A program made the position numbers and the translations under genes. A stretch of DNA of 33,315 nt from positions 1-33,315 of the forward strand of contig JACQVF010000024.1 of the NCBI GenBank assembly GCA_016209885.1. The letters are read 5' to 3'. A model generated the notes under the pieces. That model was not told where the DNA came from and did not search any database. It saw only the letters and a list, made by a program, of their open reading frames with translations. This DNA is from Gemmatimonadota bacterium. Lineage in GTDB: Bacteria > Gemmatimonadota > Gemmatimonadetes > Longimicrobiales > Gaopeijiaceae. Shown piece by piece: positions 1-7,272 of this stretch; the first letter of the stretch is position 1; each line of letters opens with the position of its first letter.

Positions 1-119
1 GCGTTAAGAGAATTCCCGGCCGTGGAAATTCAGGCTAGTAGCAGGCGTCGTTCCCTTCCGATCGCCAGCGCCTGCTCCGGAGCTTCGAGCGCATCGTGCC
101 ACGCGTGGTTCAAGACGCC
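1..119 (+). repeat. 119-bp direct repeat, copy 1 (transposase downstream end)
   Basis: By eye these bases match 16366-16484 without a mismatch. The second copy begins 20 bp after the stop of a transposase C-terminal fragment, so this segment is probably the 3' non-coding end of a second copy of that insertion sequence whose gene lies left of the window. It contains an imperfect palindrome around GAATTCCCGGCCG. The copies diverge at base 120, where this one runs into the junction element. Confidence 0.8.
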
Positions 120-140
120 CGCTTATACTGACTATCCTCC
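119..140 (+). repeat. Junction element copy 1 (partial)
   Basis: This is the last 22 nt of the recurrent junction element, ending CTTATACTGACTATCCTCC. It joins the end of an insertion sequence on the left to a truncated DUF1302 gene on the right, whose reading frame stops at a TAG inside the element. The upstream half seen in other copies (GAAGCTTTACGTCAAC) is absent. Confidence 0.75.
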
Positions 141-506
141 GCGTGGATACTTCCCTTCGGGGAATACGAAGTCGTCGCGATCGTAGAGCCGCTCACGATA
201 GGTATCGCGGATCTGGAAGACGGGATCGAACCGGCCGCGATAGAGCATCTGGAAATCGGCGTTGCGGAGAATGCCGCGCTCCCGTCACGGTGGAAGCAGT
301 CGATACTTGAGCTCGAGCCGGACCTCGTTCCGCCACTGCACCCAGTCGAACGACTCCGTGGAGTCGTGCTGGAACGTGTTCTGGGTGGAGAGGCTCGCGC
401 GGAACGTCACGCGCTCCGTCTGCACCGTGGCATCGACGCAGCTTGCCCACCCCAGGGTCAACGCCGCGGACACGATCACCCACAGGTTCCGGCTGTCCTT
501 CTGCAT
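132..506 (-). pseudogene. DUF1302-family protein, N-terminal fragment with an in-frame TGA
   Basis: The product starts with a clear signal peptide (MQKDSRNLWVIVSAALTLG, cleavage near ASC/VDA) and continues as a beta-rich sequence typical of DUF1302 envelope proteins (NEVRLELKYRLLPP, then DFQMLYRGRFDPVF and FVFPEGKYPRG). Family members are usually above 500 residues. Here only about 120 codons remain before the frame ends in the junction element. An in-frame TGA near 283-285 splits even this part, although homology continues in the same frame beyond it; CGA to TGA would explain it. The ATG at 506 has an AGGAAG site and lies about 30 bp from a sigma54-like promoter. DUF1302 genes often sit in hydrophobic-compound catabolic clusters. 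It is divergent from the operon starting at 975 and probably belongs to the same regulon. Confidence 0.7.
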
Positions 507-534
507 CGCGTCTTCCTTGCCGTGGTGGCTTCCG

Positions 535-550
535 AGCAACCTCCGTGCCG
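535..550 (-). promoter_or_regulatory. Sigma54 (-24/-12) promoter for the DUF1302 gene
   Basis: Read on the minus strand the site is CGGCACG-GAGG-TTGCT, against the consensus TGGCACG-N4-TTGCW: only the first base differs. GG and GC are correctly spaced by 12. The predicted transcript start near 524 leaves a short leader before the ATG at 506. A sigma54 activator gene in the same window (11725-13533) supports the call. Confidence 0.6.
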
Positions 551-654
551 CGAGAGCGGGGCGCTCAACCGGTCGCGAGTACCAGGCGCCAGCGCGATCG
601 GAGCGAGCGGCGCTGCTCGCGCTGGAAGCCAACACGCCCTCGCCGCCCCGGTTC

Positions 655-795
655 GAAGCGCTCGATCAGAAAGCGCTTCCGCGGCTTCTTCGAAGCCGTC
701 CTGGGGATCTCGGTGGCGATGTGATGCAGGCCGCCCTATCGATGAGAAGCTCCGTCGACAGCTCATCCCTGCCCGTCATCTTTCGACGGGCCGTC
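655..795. promoter_or_regulatory. Inverted-repeat cluster, candidate activator binding sites
   Basis: This part of the 468-bp divergent spacer (507-974), which has no convincing gene, holds four dyads: GAAGCGCT (655-662) with AGCGCTTC (672-679); CGGCTTC (682-688) with GAAGCCG (692-698); GATGAG (741-746) with CTCATC (762-767); and GACGG-G-CCGTC (785-795). They lie roughly 100-240 bp from both -24/-12 promoters, the usual range for sites of sigma54 activators. Which of them is bound is inference. Confidence 0.45.
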
Positions 796-892
796 AATTG
801 GAGACGGGAGCCGTGGTTCGCGACGCTCCTTCGATCGTCCTTACACCTCGGAAAGCTGGTCACTTACCCCATCGACGAAGTCGCTTCAGAGG

Positions 893-908
893 TGGCACGC
901 AACTTGAT
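893..908 (+). promoter_or_regulatory. Sigma54 (-24/-12) promoter for the catabolic operon
   Basis: TGGCACG-CAAC-TTGAT matches the consensus TGGCACG-N4-TTGCW except for GA in place of GC at -12. The -24/-12 spacing is correct. The site is about 66 bp upstream of the ATG at 975, the first gene of the operon. The -12 mismatch may weaken it. Confidence 0.5.
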
Positions 909-974
909 TTCATTTCTGCCACAGCCCCTCCCGTCGTCGCGCTGGGATTCCTGGAGGATCAGAGGGGACAAAGG

Positions 975-1310
975 ATGATCTGGGTCTCAATGACCATGAG
1001 CGTGCTTCCGGAGAAGCGGAAAGAGCTGATGCAAACACTGCTGCCCATTATCGAGGTAACCAAGCAGCAGAAGGGATGCATGGTCTGCAGGCTCTATCAG
1101 GGCCTGGAAGACGAATGCGACCTGATTCTCCTGCAGGAGTGGGAGACGGAGACGGCTGTCAACCGTTACTTGCAGTCCAATTGGTTCCACATCCTTCTTG
1201 GAACGGCCGGTCTCCTGAATCAAAAGCCTCGCGTGGCGACTCTGCACCAGGATCTGCGTCTGCCGGATCTGCCCCGGCCGAGCGCACCCAAGGACAGCAC
1301 TCGAGAATGA
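975..1310 (+). CDS. Antibiotic biosynthesis monooxygenase (ABM) domain protein
   Basis: This 111-aa protein has the small dimeric alpha/beta-barrel ABM pattern: MTMSVLPEKRKELMQTLLPI, then GCMVCRLYQGLEDECDLILL and the QEWETETAVNRYLQS helix. ABM proteins include cofactor-free monooxygenases, haem-degrading enzymes and small dehydratases, so the reaction is not fixed by the fold. The ATG at 975 has an overlapping AAAGG site and homology begins right there, so upstream extensions of the frame were rejected. It is the first gene after the sigma54-like promoter, and the acyl-CoA dehydrogenase follows 13 bp later. Confidence 0.8.
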   Translation: MIWVSMTMSVLPEKRKELMQTLLPIIEVTKQQKGCMVCRLYQGLEDECDLILLQEWETETAVNRYLQSNWFHILLGTAGLLNQKPRVATLHQDLRLPDLPRPSAPKDSTRE

Positions 1311-1323
1311 GGGAGGACGATTC

Positions 1324-2469
1324 GTGGATTTCCAGGTTCCGGAAGACCTCCGTCTCTTGGTCGACAACGTCCGCAAGTTCCGGGAGCGGGAGCTCGCGCC
1401 GCTCGAGCGGGACTTCCTCCTCGCGGGAAAGCTTCCCCTGGAGACTCGCCTCGCGCTCGAGCGCAGAGGAAGGGAGCTCGGCTTCTGGGCGCTCGACGCC
1501 CCCGAAGAATACGGCGGGGTCGGCCTCGGCCATCTCGCCATGTGCCTGATTTCCGAGGAGCTCTCCAAGCACCCCGCGATGTTCGAGTTCGGCGGCAGTC
1601 CCGAGCCTTCGCTCTATCTCTGCAACGACGAGCAGAAGGAGAGCTACTTCCTCCCGGTGATCCGCGGAGAGCGCCGCTCCTGCTACGCCTTCACCGAGGC
1701 GGATTCGGGTTCGGACCTCGCGCAGATCCGCACGATGGCGGTGCGCCGCGGCGACGACTGGATCGTGAACGGCGCGAAGATCTTCATCTCCCACGTCGAG
1801 CGGGCGGACTTCGTGATTCTCTTCGTGTCCACCGACCGGTCGAAGGGAGCGCGCGGCATCAGCTGCTTCCTCGTCGACATGAAGACGCCGGGATTTCGCA
1901 TCTCGCGAATGATCCCGACCATGGGCGACGACTGGGAGCCATACGAGATCGCCTTCGAGGACTGCCTCGTGCCGGACGCGAACCGGCTCGGCGAGGTCAA
2001 CGCGGCGTGGGCGATCGCCGATCATCAGCTGACGCACGGGCGCTTGAAGATCGCCGCGCACCAGCTCGGCATCGCGCAGCGGTGCCTCGACATGGCTGTG
2101 GAGTGGGCGAAGCAGCGCGTGGCCTTCGGAAAGAAGATCGCACAGCGCCAGGCGATCCAGTGGATGATCGCGGACTCCGAGGTGGAGCTCCAGGCCGCAC
2201 GGATGCTCGTGTACCGCGCGGCCTGGATGATGGACAGCGGCGAGCGTGTTCGCAACGAAGCCTTCGTCGCCAAGCTCTACGCAACCGAGATGGCTCAGCG
2301 CGTGACCGACCGCTGTCTGCAGATCTTCGGCGGTCTCGGCTACAGCAAAGAGGTTCCCATCCAGAGCTTCTACCGCCAGGTGCGCCTGTGGCGGATCGGG
2401 CACGGCACCGCCGAGATCCATCGCTGGATGATCGCCCGGAGCCTCCTCGGCGACGCGGCGAGGGATTAG
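1324..2469 (+). CDS. Acyl-CoA dehydrogenase family protein with unusual catalytic positions
   Basis: This 381-aa flavoprotein has the full family layout: an N-terminal helical domain (LGFWALDAPEEYGGVGLGHL), the mid beta domain (CYAFTEADSGSDLAQIRT, then WIVNGAKIFISH) and the C-terminal helical domain (RVAFGKKIAQRQAIQ, LQIFGGLGYSKEVPI). It should oxidise an acyl-CoA to the enoyl-CoA and pass electrons to ETF; no ETF genes are in the window. In MCAD-like enzymes the catalytic glutamate precedes the GTxEI motif (YEGT); here the motif reads RIGHGTAEIHR, with His in that place. The alternative LCAD/IVD position (PQERL) reads THGRL. So neither usual glutamate is visible. Start is GTG 1324 after GAGGACG. 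The next gene follows after 3 bp. Confidence 0.9.
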   Translation: MDFQVPEDLRLLVDNVRKFRERELAPLERDFLLAGKLPLETRLALERRGRELGFWALDAPEEYGGVGLGHLAMCLISEELSKHPAMFEFGGSPEPSLYLCNDEQKESYFLPVIRGERRSCYAFTEADSGSDLAQIRTMAVRRGDDWIVNGAKIFISHVERADFVILFVSTDRSKGARGISCFLVDMKTPGFRISRMIPTMGDDWEPYEIAFEDCLVPDANRLGEVNAAWAIADHQLTHGRLKIAAHQLGIAQRCLDMAVEWAKQRVAFGKKIAQRQAIQWMIADSEVELQAARMLVYRAAWMMDSGERVRNEAFVAKLYATEMAQRVTDRCLQIFGGLGYSKEVPIQSFYRQVRLWRIGHGTAEIHRWMIARSLLGDAARD

Positions 2470-2472
2470 ACC

Positions 2473-2967
2473 ATGTCACACGACTACTATGAAGAAGCGA
2501 GAGCGCGCATCGGCCACGCCGAGCGAAGTCGCCTCGGCGTGGTCACGAAGGAGCAATTCCAGCGCTTCGCCGTCGCCGTCGGCGATCCGAATCCCATCTA
2601 CTTCGACGACCGAGAGGCCCGGGCGCTCGGCTATCCGGGAATCGTCGCCCCGCCGAGCTTCGTGAGCTCCGTCCTCGGATGGGATGCCGGGCCGCCCGAG
2701 GAGGAGCTTCGGCGCGATGGGACCACCGAAGCCGACGTCGCGTTCATCGCGCTTCCCGGCGCGAAATTGATGGGCGGCGGCCAGGAGCTCGAGCTCGGGA
2801 ACCCGGTCGTACCCGGCGACGACGTCACGATCGAGCGCCGCCTCGTCGACGTCGAGCGGCGCGAAGGCAAGAGCGGACCGCTGACGCTCCTCAAGACCGA
2901 GAAACGGTATACGAACCAGCGTGGCGAGCTCCTCGTGATCTGCCGCGAGACGATCATCGCCCGTTAG
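2473..2967 (+). CDS. MaoC/FAS1-type dehydratase, N-terminal-type subunit
   Basis: This 164-aa single hot-dog protein resembles HadA and the N-terminal half of two-domain MaoC hydratases. The signature region reads VGDPNPIYFDDREARALGYP followed by IVAPPSF. The catalytic His of the R-hydratase motif (NPIHxD) is replaced by Tyr, as is usual in the non-catalytic subunit that shapes the acyl pocket. It probably pairs with the next gene, 16 bp downstream, to form a heteromeric (R)-enoyl-CoA hydratase. It follows the acyl-CoA dehydrogenase directly, matching the order of the chemistry. Confidence 0.88.
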   Translation: MSHDYYEEARARIGHAERSRLGVVTKEQFQRFAVAVGDPNPIYFDDREARALGYPGIVAPPSFVSSVLGWDAGPPEEELRRDGTTEADVAFIALPGAKLMGGGQELELGNPVVPGDDVTIERRLVDVERREGKSGPLTLLKTEKRYTNQRGELLVICRETIIAR

Positions 2968-2983
2968 CGAGAGGGGGGAAATC

Positions 2984-3439
2984 GTGACCGCGACATCGCC
3001 GAGCTTCGAGCGAATGGAAGAAGGGATGGAGATTCCCCCTCTCACCAAGCGGCCGACGAATCTGCAGCTCTTCCGGTTCAGCGCCGTCACCTGGAACGCT
3101 CACCGCATCCACTACGACGCTGCGTACGCCCGAGAGGAAGGCTACCCGGATGTGCTCGTTCAAGCGCATTTGCACGGTGCCTTCCTGATCCAGATGCTCC
3201 AGTCCTGGATCGGACCGCGAGGCAGACTGCTGCGCTTCGGGTGGCAGAACCGGGCGCTGGCGGTTCCGGGTGACGTGCTCACCTGCACAGGCCGGGTGAC
3301 GAAGAAATACGACCAGGGACAGTGGGGATACTTGGAGTGCGTCGTGCAGGAGAGAAATCAGCGCGGGGAGTTGTGCGCTCCGGGAACGGCACTCGTCGCG
3401 CTGCCTCTCTCGGATCCCGCGGCGGAGAGGCGATCATGA
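2984..3439 (+). CDS. MaoC-type hydratase, catalytic subunit
   Basis: This 151-aa hot-dog protein contains FSAVTWNAHRIHYDAAYA followed by EGYPDVLVQAHLHGAFL, the hydratase-2 motif with Asn, His and Asp, as in the C-terminal catalytic half of mesaconyl-CoA-hydratase-like and HTD2-like proteins. It should add water to an enoyl-CoA together with the preceding subunit. The GTG start at 2984 follows GAGGGGGG. The stop overlaps the ATG of the next gene by 4 bp (ATGA), indicating translational coupling to the 2-oxoacid dehydrogenase genes. Confidence 0.88.
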   Translation: MTATSPSFERMEEGMEIPPLTKRPTNLQLFRFSAVTWNAHRIHYDAAYAREEGYPDVLVQAHLHGAFLIQMLQSWIGPRGRLLRFGWQNRALAVPGDVLTCTGRVTKKYDQGQWGYLECVVQERNQRGELCAPGTALVALPLSDPAAERRS

Positions 3440-4443
3440 GCACGGTGTCGGCGACGGCGGGAGAGGCCGACATCGTCCCGGCATCGCTTCGGCTCTCACT
3501 TTATCGAACGATGGTCACGATCCGCGAGTTCGAACTCGCCGCAGTACGGCTCCTTTCGGCGAACCGCCTCCCGGGCGGCCTCCACACCTGTGTCGGGCAA
3601 GAGGCGTGCGCGGCGGGCGTCTGCGCCGCGCTCGATCGCGAAGATACGATCTCGACCACGCACCGCGGACACGGCCACTTGATCGCCAAGGGCGCCGACT
3701 TGAGGCGCATGATGGCGGAGCTCTTCGGCCGCTCGGACGGCTACGCGAAAGGACGGGCGGGATCGATGCACATCTCCGACGCCGAGTGCGGCATCCTTGC
3801 GGCCAATGGCATCGTCGGTGGCGGGTTGCCGATGGCGGTCGGCGCGGCATACGCGGCGCAGATCCTCGGTACGGGCCGCGTGACGGCCGCATTCTTCGGC
3901 GAGGGCGCCGTCGCCGAAGGCGCCTTCCACGAGTCGATGACGCTCGCGGCACTCTGGGCGCTTCCGGTCGTGTTCGTCTGCGAGAACAACTCCTACGCCG
4001 AGATGGGACACGTCTCGCTCCACATGAAGGACCCGGACGTGTTTCGGCGCGCCGAAGGCTACGGCGTTCCCGGCGTCGCCGTTGACGGCAACGACGCCGT
4101 CGCCGTCTTCGAGGCCGCCGCCGCGGCCGAGGCGCGCGCCCGAAGCGGCGGGGGCCCCACACTCCTCGAGTGCAAGACCTACCGCTGGCGCGGCCACTTC
4201 GAGGGCGACCCGCAGCGCTATCGGAGCCCCGAGGAGGTCGCGAGGTGGATGGAGCGTGACCCGATCGTTCAACTCGGCGAGGCGCTGGTTGCCGACGGGA
4301 GCACGCGGGTCGATCTCGACGCGGAGCGAAGCCGCATCCTCGCAGCGCTGGAAGAGGCGATTCGATTCGCCGAAGCGAGCCCGGTGCCCGGAGAGAGAGA
4401 GCTCTTTTCGGACGTGTACGCGGAAACCCATTCGGAGGCGTGA
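3436..4443 (+). CDS. ThDP-dependent dehydrogenase E1 component, alpha subunit (pyruvate/acetoin dehydrogenase type)
   Basis: This 335-aa protein carries the E1 alpha core: GGLHTCVGQEACAAGVCAAL, HRGHGHLIAKG, GRAGSMHI and the ThDP/Mg motif FFGEGAVAEGAFHES ending in CENNSYAEM. With E1 beta it decarboxylates or cleaves a 2-oxo acid or alpha-hydroxyketone and transfers the acyl group to lipoyl-lysine. Length and the short N-terminus fit the acetoin dehydrogenase AcoA/PdhA class. The true substrate cannot be read from sequence. The ATG at 3436 overlaps the MaoC stop and is preceded by GGAGAGG. The frame is open further upstream but without homology. Confidence 0.92.
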   Translation: MSTVSATAGEADIVPASLRLSLYRTMVTIREFELAAVRLLSANRLPGGLHTCVGQEACAAGVCAALDREDTISTTHRGHGHLIAKGADLRRMMAELFGRSDGYAKGRAGSMHISDAECGILAANGIVGGGLPMAVGAAYAAQILGTGRVTAAFFGEGAVAEGAFHESMTLAALWALPVVFVCENNSYAEMGHVSLHMKDPDVFRRAEGYGVPGVAVDGNDAVAVFEAAAAAEARARSGGGPTLLECKTYRWRGHFEGDPQRYRSPEEVARWMERDPIVQLGEALVADGSTRVDLDAERSRILAALEEAIRFAEASPVPGERELFSDVYAETHSEA

Positions 4444-4444
4444 G

Positions 4445-5443
4445 GTGGCAAGGCTCAAGTACTGGCAGGCGATCCAGCTCGCGCTCCGTGAAGAGCTCGA
4501 GCGCGATCCCGCCGTCTGCATCCTCGGCGAGGACGTCGGTGCCGCCGGCGGACCTTTCGGCGCGACCAGCGGACTCCAGCAGACCTTCGGAGCCCGCCGC
4601 GTTCGCGACACGCCGGTCTGCGAGGAAGGGATCGTCGGTCTCGCCCTCGGCGCCGCTCTCTCGGGGCTACGCCCCGTCGTCGAGATCATGTTCATGGATT
4701 TCCTCGGTCTCGCCCTCGACCAGATCGCGAACCACGCGGCGAAGATGCGTCAGATGTCCGGCGGTCGTCGCGGCGTGCCGATGGTGGTGCGGACGATCTG
4801 CGGGGCCGGCCGTCAGACCGGCCCGCAACACGGTCAGAGCCTCGAGGCTTGGCTGAGCCACGTGCCCGGTCTCAAGGTGGTCTGGGGATCGAATCCTGCC
4901 GATACGCGCGGGCTCTTGAAGGCCGCGGTCCGCGACCCCGATCCGGTGGTGGTGATCGAGAGCTTGAGCCTCTGGGGACAGGCGGGAGAGGTGCCGGACG
5001 GAGACGGCATGGTGCCGATCGGCCGCGCTTCGATCGCCCGCCCCGGGCGCGACCTCACGATCGTCGCCTGGGGCGGCGCCGTCGGCCGCAGCCTCGCAGC
5101 GGCCCATGCGCTCTCCCAGGATGGAATCGAGGCCGAGGTCGTCGATCTCCGGACGCTCTCACCGATCGACGAAAAGACCGTGCTCGATTCGCTCGAGCGC
5201 ACCGGTCGCCTCGTCGTCGTTCACGACGCGGTTGCGCCGTGCGGGATCGGCGCTGAGATCTCTGCATTGGCCGCGGGGGCGGGGTTCTCGCACCTCCGCG
5301 CGCCCGTCGCGCGCGTGACGGCGCCTTTTACCCCGGTGCCATTCGCGCCGGATCTCGAACGGCTCTACTTCCCGCAGCCGGAGCGCATCGCCGCGGCCGC
5401 GCGAGCGACGGTCGGGTCCGGCGGTTCGAGGTTCGCGAAATGA
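4445..5443 (+). CDS. ThDP-dependent dehydrogenase E1 component, beta subunit
   Basis: This 332-aa protein has the transketolase-central and C-terminal domain pattern of E1 beta: AIQLALREELERDP, ILGEDVG, FGARRVRDTPVCEEGIVGLA, then GRQTGPQHGQSLEAWLSHVP and, in the C-terminal domain, VDLRTLSPIDEKTVLDSL. It completes the alpha2beta2 E1 with the preceding gene. GTG 4445 was chosen because it starts one base after the alpha stop and the homology (LKYWQAIQLAL) begins there. The stop overlaps the lipoyl protein start (ATGA at 5440-5443). Confidence 0.93.
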   Translation: MARLKYWQAIQLALREELERDPAVCILGEDVGAAGGPFGATSGLQQTFGARRVRDTPVCEEGIVGLALGAALSGLRPVVEIMFMDFLGLALDQIANHAAKMRQMSGGRRGVPMVVRTICGAGRQTGPQHGQSLEAWLSHVPGLKVVWGSNPADTRGLLKAAVRDPDPVVVIESLSLWGQAGEVPDGDGMVPIGRASIARPGRDLTIVAWGGAVGRSLAAAHALSQDGIEAEVVDLRTLSPIDEKTVLDSLERTGRLVVVHDAVAPCGIGAEISALAAGAGFSHLRAPVARVTAPFTPVPFAPDLERLYFPQPERIAAAARATVGSGGSRFAK

Positions 5444-5694
5444 CCGAAGTGGTGATGCCGAAATGGGGCCTGGCGATGGAACAAGGTACGATCAGTCTCT
5501 GGCTCAAGGAGATCGGCCAAGCCGTCGCGGAAGGCGAGCCTCTCTTCGTGGCGGAGACCGACAAGGCGGAGGCAGAGGTCGAAAGCCCGGCGAGCGGCGT
5601 CCTCGGCGAGATCCTGGTCGAGTGCGGGACGATCGCCATGCCGGGGACGACGGTGGGGCGGATTTACAGCCGCGACGAATGGGCGGAGCGATGA
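5440..5694 (+). CDS. Stand-alone lipoyl (biotinyl/lipoyl attachment) domain protein
   Basis: This 84-aa protein is a single lipoyl domain: VMPKWGLAMEQGTISLWLKE, then the lipoylation hairpin ETDKAEAEVESPASG with the modifiable Lys in DKA. In ordinary 2-oxoacid dehydrogenases this domain is the N-terminus of E2; here it is a separate polypeptide that overlaps the catalytic E2 core gene by 4 bp. It should act as the mobile acyl carrier between E1 and E2. The coupled overlaps on both sides suggest stoichiometric synthesis with E1 beta and E2. Biotin carriage is less likely because the usual MKM motif is absent. Confidence 0.92.
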   Translation: MTEVVMPKWGLAMEQGTISLWLKEIGQAVAEGEPLFVAETDKAEAEVESPASGVLGEILVECGTIAMPGTTVGRIYSRDEWAER

Positions 5695-6434
5695 GCGAGC
5701 CCGGCACCTTGATTCCCTTTGCGGGACTGCGCGGGAAGATCGCGCAGCGCATGCTCCACTCCACCATCACGAAGCCGCACGTCACGCTCCATACCGAGGT
5801 CGACGCGACCGCGCTCCGTACAAGCCGCGATCATTGGACCGCACAGGTCCAGCGGGAGAACGGCGGGCGCCTCACGTTGACCGCGCTTCTCGTGAAGCTC
5901 GTCGCCGCGGCACTCCGCCGACACCCCCGCGTGAACGGCCGGGTCGAAGCGGAAGGCGTGCGGCTCTACCCGATGGTCAACGTCGGCGTCGCCGTGGCGC
6001 TCGACGAGGGTCTCGTGGTGCCCGTCGTGCGCAATGCCGATCGGAAAGACATCCCGACCATCGCGGTCGAGCTCGCCGCGCTCGTCGCCAAGGCACGGGC
6101 GGGACAGCTCAAGCCCCCCGACCTCCTCGACGCGACCTTCACGATCTCGAATCTCGGCTCGTTCGGGGTGACCCACTTCACCCCCATCATCAATCCCCCG
6201 GAGATTGCGATCCTCGGGGTCGGTCGGATCACCGCGGTGCCCCGTTGCGGCGAAAACGGCTGGGTGGAGGCGCCCATCCTGAACCTCGATCTCTCCTTCG
6301 ACCACGGTGCCGTCGACGGTGCTCAGGCGGCGCGGTTCCTCCAGGTCCTCACGGCGATTCTCTCCGACCCCGAGGCCGCGCTCGCGGCGGCTGGGACGTT
6401 TCAAGAGGGTCCGCTCTCGCAACCGCCCACATGA
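5691..6434 (+). CDS. 2-oxoacid dehydrogenase E2 acyltransferase catalytic core, without lipoyl or binding domain
   Basis: This 247-aa protein matches only the catalytic domain of E2: LRGKIAQRMLHSTITKPHVT, TLTALLVKLVAAAL, FTISNLGSFGVTHFTPIINP and the active-site motif LDLSFDHGAVDGAQAARF with DHxxxDG. It transfers an acyl group from lipoyl to CoA. It lacks both the lipoyl domain (supplied by the preceding gene) and the peripheral-subunit-binding domain that normally recruits E1 or E3. No dihydrolipoamide dehydrogenase gene lies nearby, so E3 must come from elsewhere. Start ATG 5691 overlaps the previous stop. Confidence 0.92.
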   Translation: MSEPGTLIPFAGLRGKIAQRMLHSTITKPHVTLHTEVDATALRTSRDHWTAQVQRENGGRLTLTALLVKLVAAALRRHPRVNGRVEAEGVRLYPMVNVGVAVALDEGLVVPVVRNADRKDIPTIAVELAALVAKARAGQLKPPDLLDATFTISNLGSFGVTHFTPIINPPEIAILGVGRITAVPRCGENGWVEAPILNLDLSFDHGAVDGAQAARFLQVLTAILSDPEAALAAAGTFQEGPLSQPPT

Positions 6435-6455
6435 TGAAGGTGAGCATGGCTCGCA

Positions 6456-7232
6456 ATGAGGTTGCGTAACAAAACGGCGATCGTGACGGGAGCCGGCGCC
6501 GGATTCGGACGCGGGATTGCGACTCTTTTTGCCGCGCACGGTGCAACAGTCGTAGCCGCTGATGTGGACCAACAAGCAGGACTCGACACCGTCGACATGA
6601 TCCGATCCGGCGGGCAGGTCGGACTCTTCGCTGAGACCGACGTCTCACGTGAGGCCGAGGTCAAAGCCTTGATCGACACCACCATCGGGCAGCTTGGAAG
6701 GATCGACGTGGTGGTCAATAACGCGGGCGTGTGCAAGCTGCGTTCGATCACCGAACTCACCGAAAGCGAATGGGATAGGCACATCGACGTGAATCTGAAA
6801 GGTGTCTGGCTGCTTTCCAAACATGCGCTCCCGCCCATGATGAAGAGGCGCACGGGCTGCATTTTGAACGTCGCATCCCTGTCAGGCATAAAGGCTCGAT
6901 CGCACATGGCAGCGTACTCGGCATCCAAGGGCGGCGTCATCATGCTGACGCGGCAGATGGCGCTCGAGTTGGCGCCCTACAGCATACGCTGTAACTGCAT
7001 CAGTCCAGTCTTTGGTGACACATCGATGGGTCACGATCTCCTGACGCAGGCCGCCCAACTTCATGGCTTGCCCGACGTCTCAGGGGTGCGGGAGACACTC
7101 CTCAACGGCATTCCTCTGGGAAGAGCGTCGCGGCCAGAGGATATCGCCTACGCGGCGCTCTACCTCGCCAGCGAAGAGGCGTCACTCGTTACCGGCATCA
7201 ACTTGATCATCGATGGAGGGGTACGGGCGTAA
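6456..7232 (+). CDS. Short-chain dehydrogenase/reductase (SDR)
   Basis: This 258-aa classical SDR has the Rossmann motif TGAGAGFG (residues 11-18), the structural NNAG (88-91) and the catalytic Ser141, Tyr154 and Lys158 (YSASK), with the C-terminal TGINLIIDGG. It should oxidise or reduce a hydroxyl/keto group with NAD(P). Asp37 after the second strand (AADVD) suggests NAD preference. It lies 21 bp after E2 in the same direction. The stretch 6.4-8.9 kb looks somewhat less GC-biased at third positions than the dehydrogenase genes before it, which may mean a different origin; this was judged by eye only. Confidence 0.9.
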   Translation: MRLRNKTAIVTGAGAGFGRGIATLFAAHGATVVAADVDQQAGLDTVDMIRSGGQVGLFAETDVSREAEVKALIDTTIGQLGRIDVVVNNAGVCKLRSITELTESEWDRHIDVNLKGVWLLSKHALPPMMKRRTGCILNVASLSGIKARSHMAAYSASKGGVIMLTRQMALELAPYSIRCNCISPVFGDTSMGHDLLTQAAQLHGLPDVSGVRETLLNGIPLGRASRPEDIAYAALYLASEEASLVTGINLIIDGGVRA

Positions 7233-7272
7233 GCACGTAGAAGGTCATCGACATCCGAGGGAGAGTGAGGGT

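Noticed and set aside
132..506. Selenocysteine at the in-frame TGA of the DUF1302 remnant
   Set aside because: No SECIS-like hairpin is evident after it, and DUF1302 proteins are not known selenoproteins.
1159..2421. A 420-codon minus-strand frame opposite the acyl-CoA dehydrogenase
   Set aside because: Mirror frame of a clear gene; no family features.
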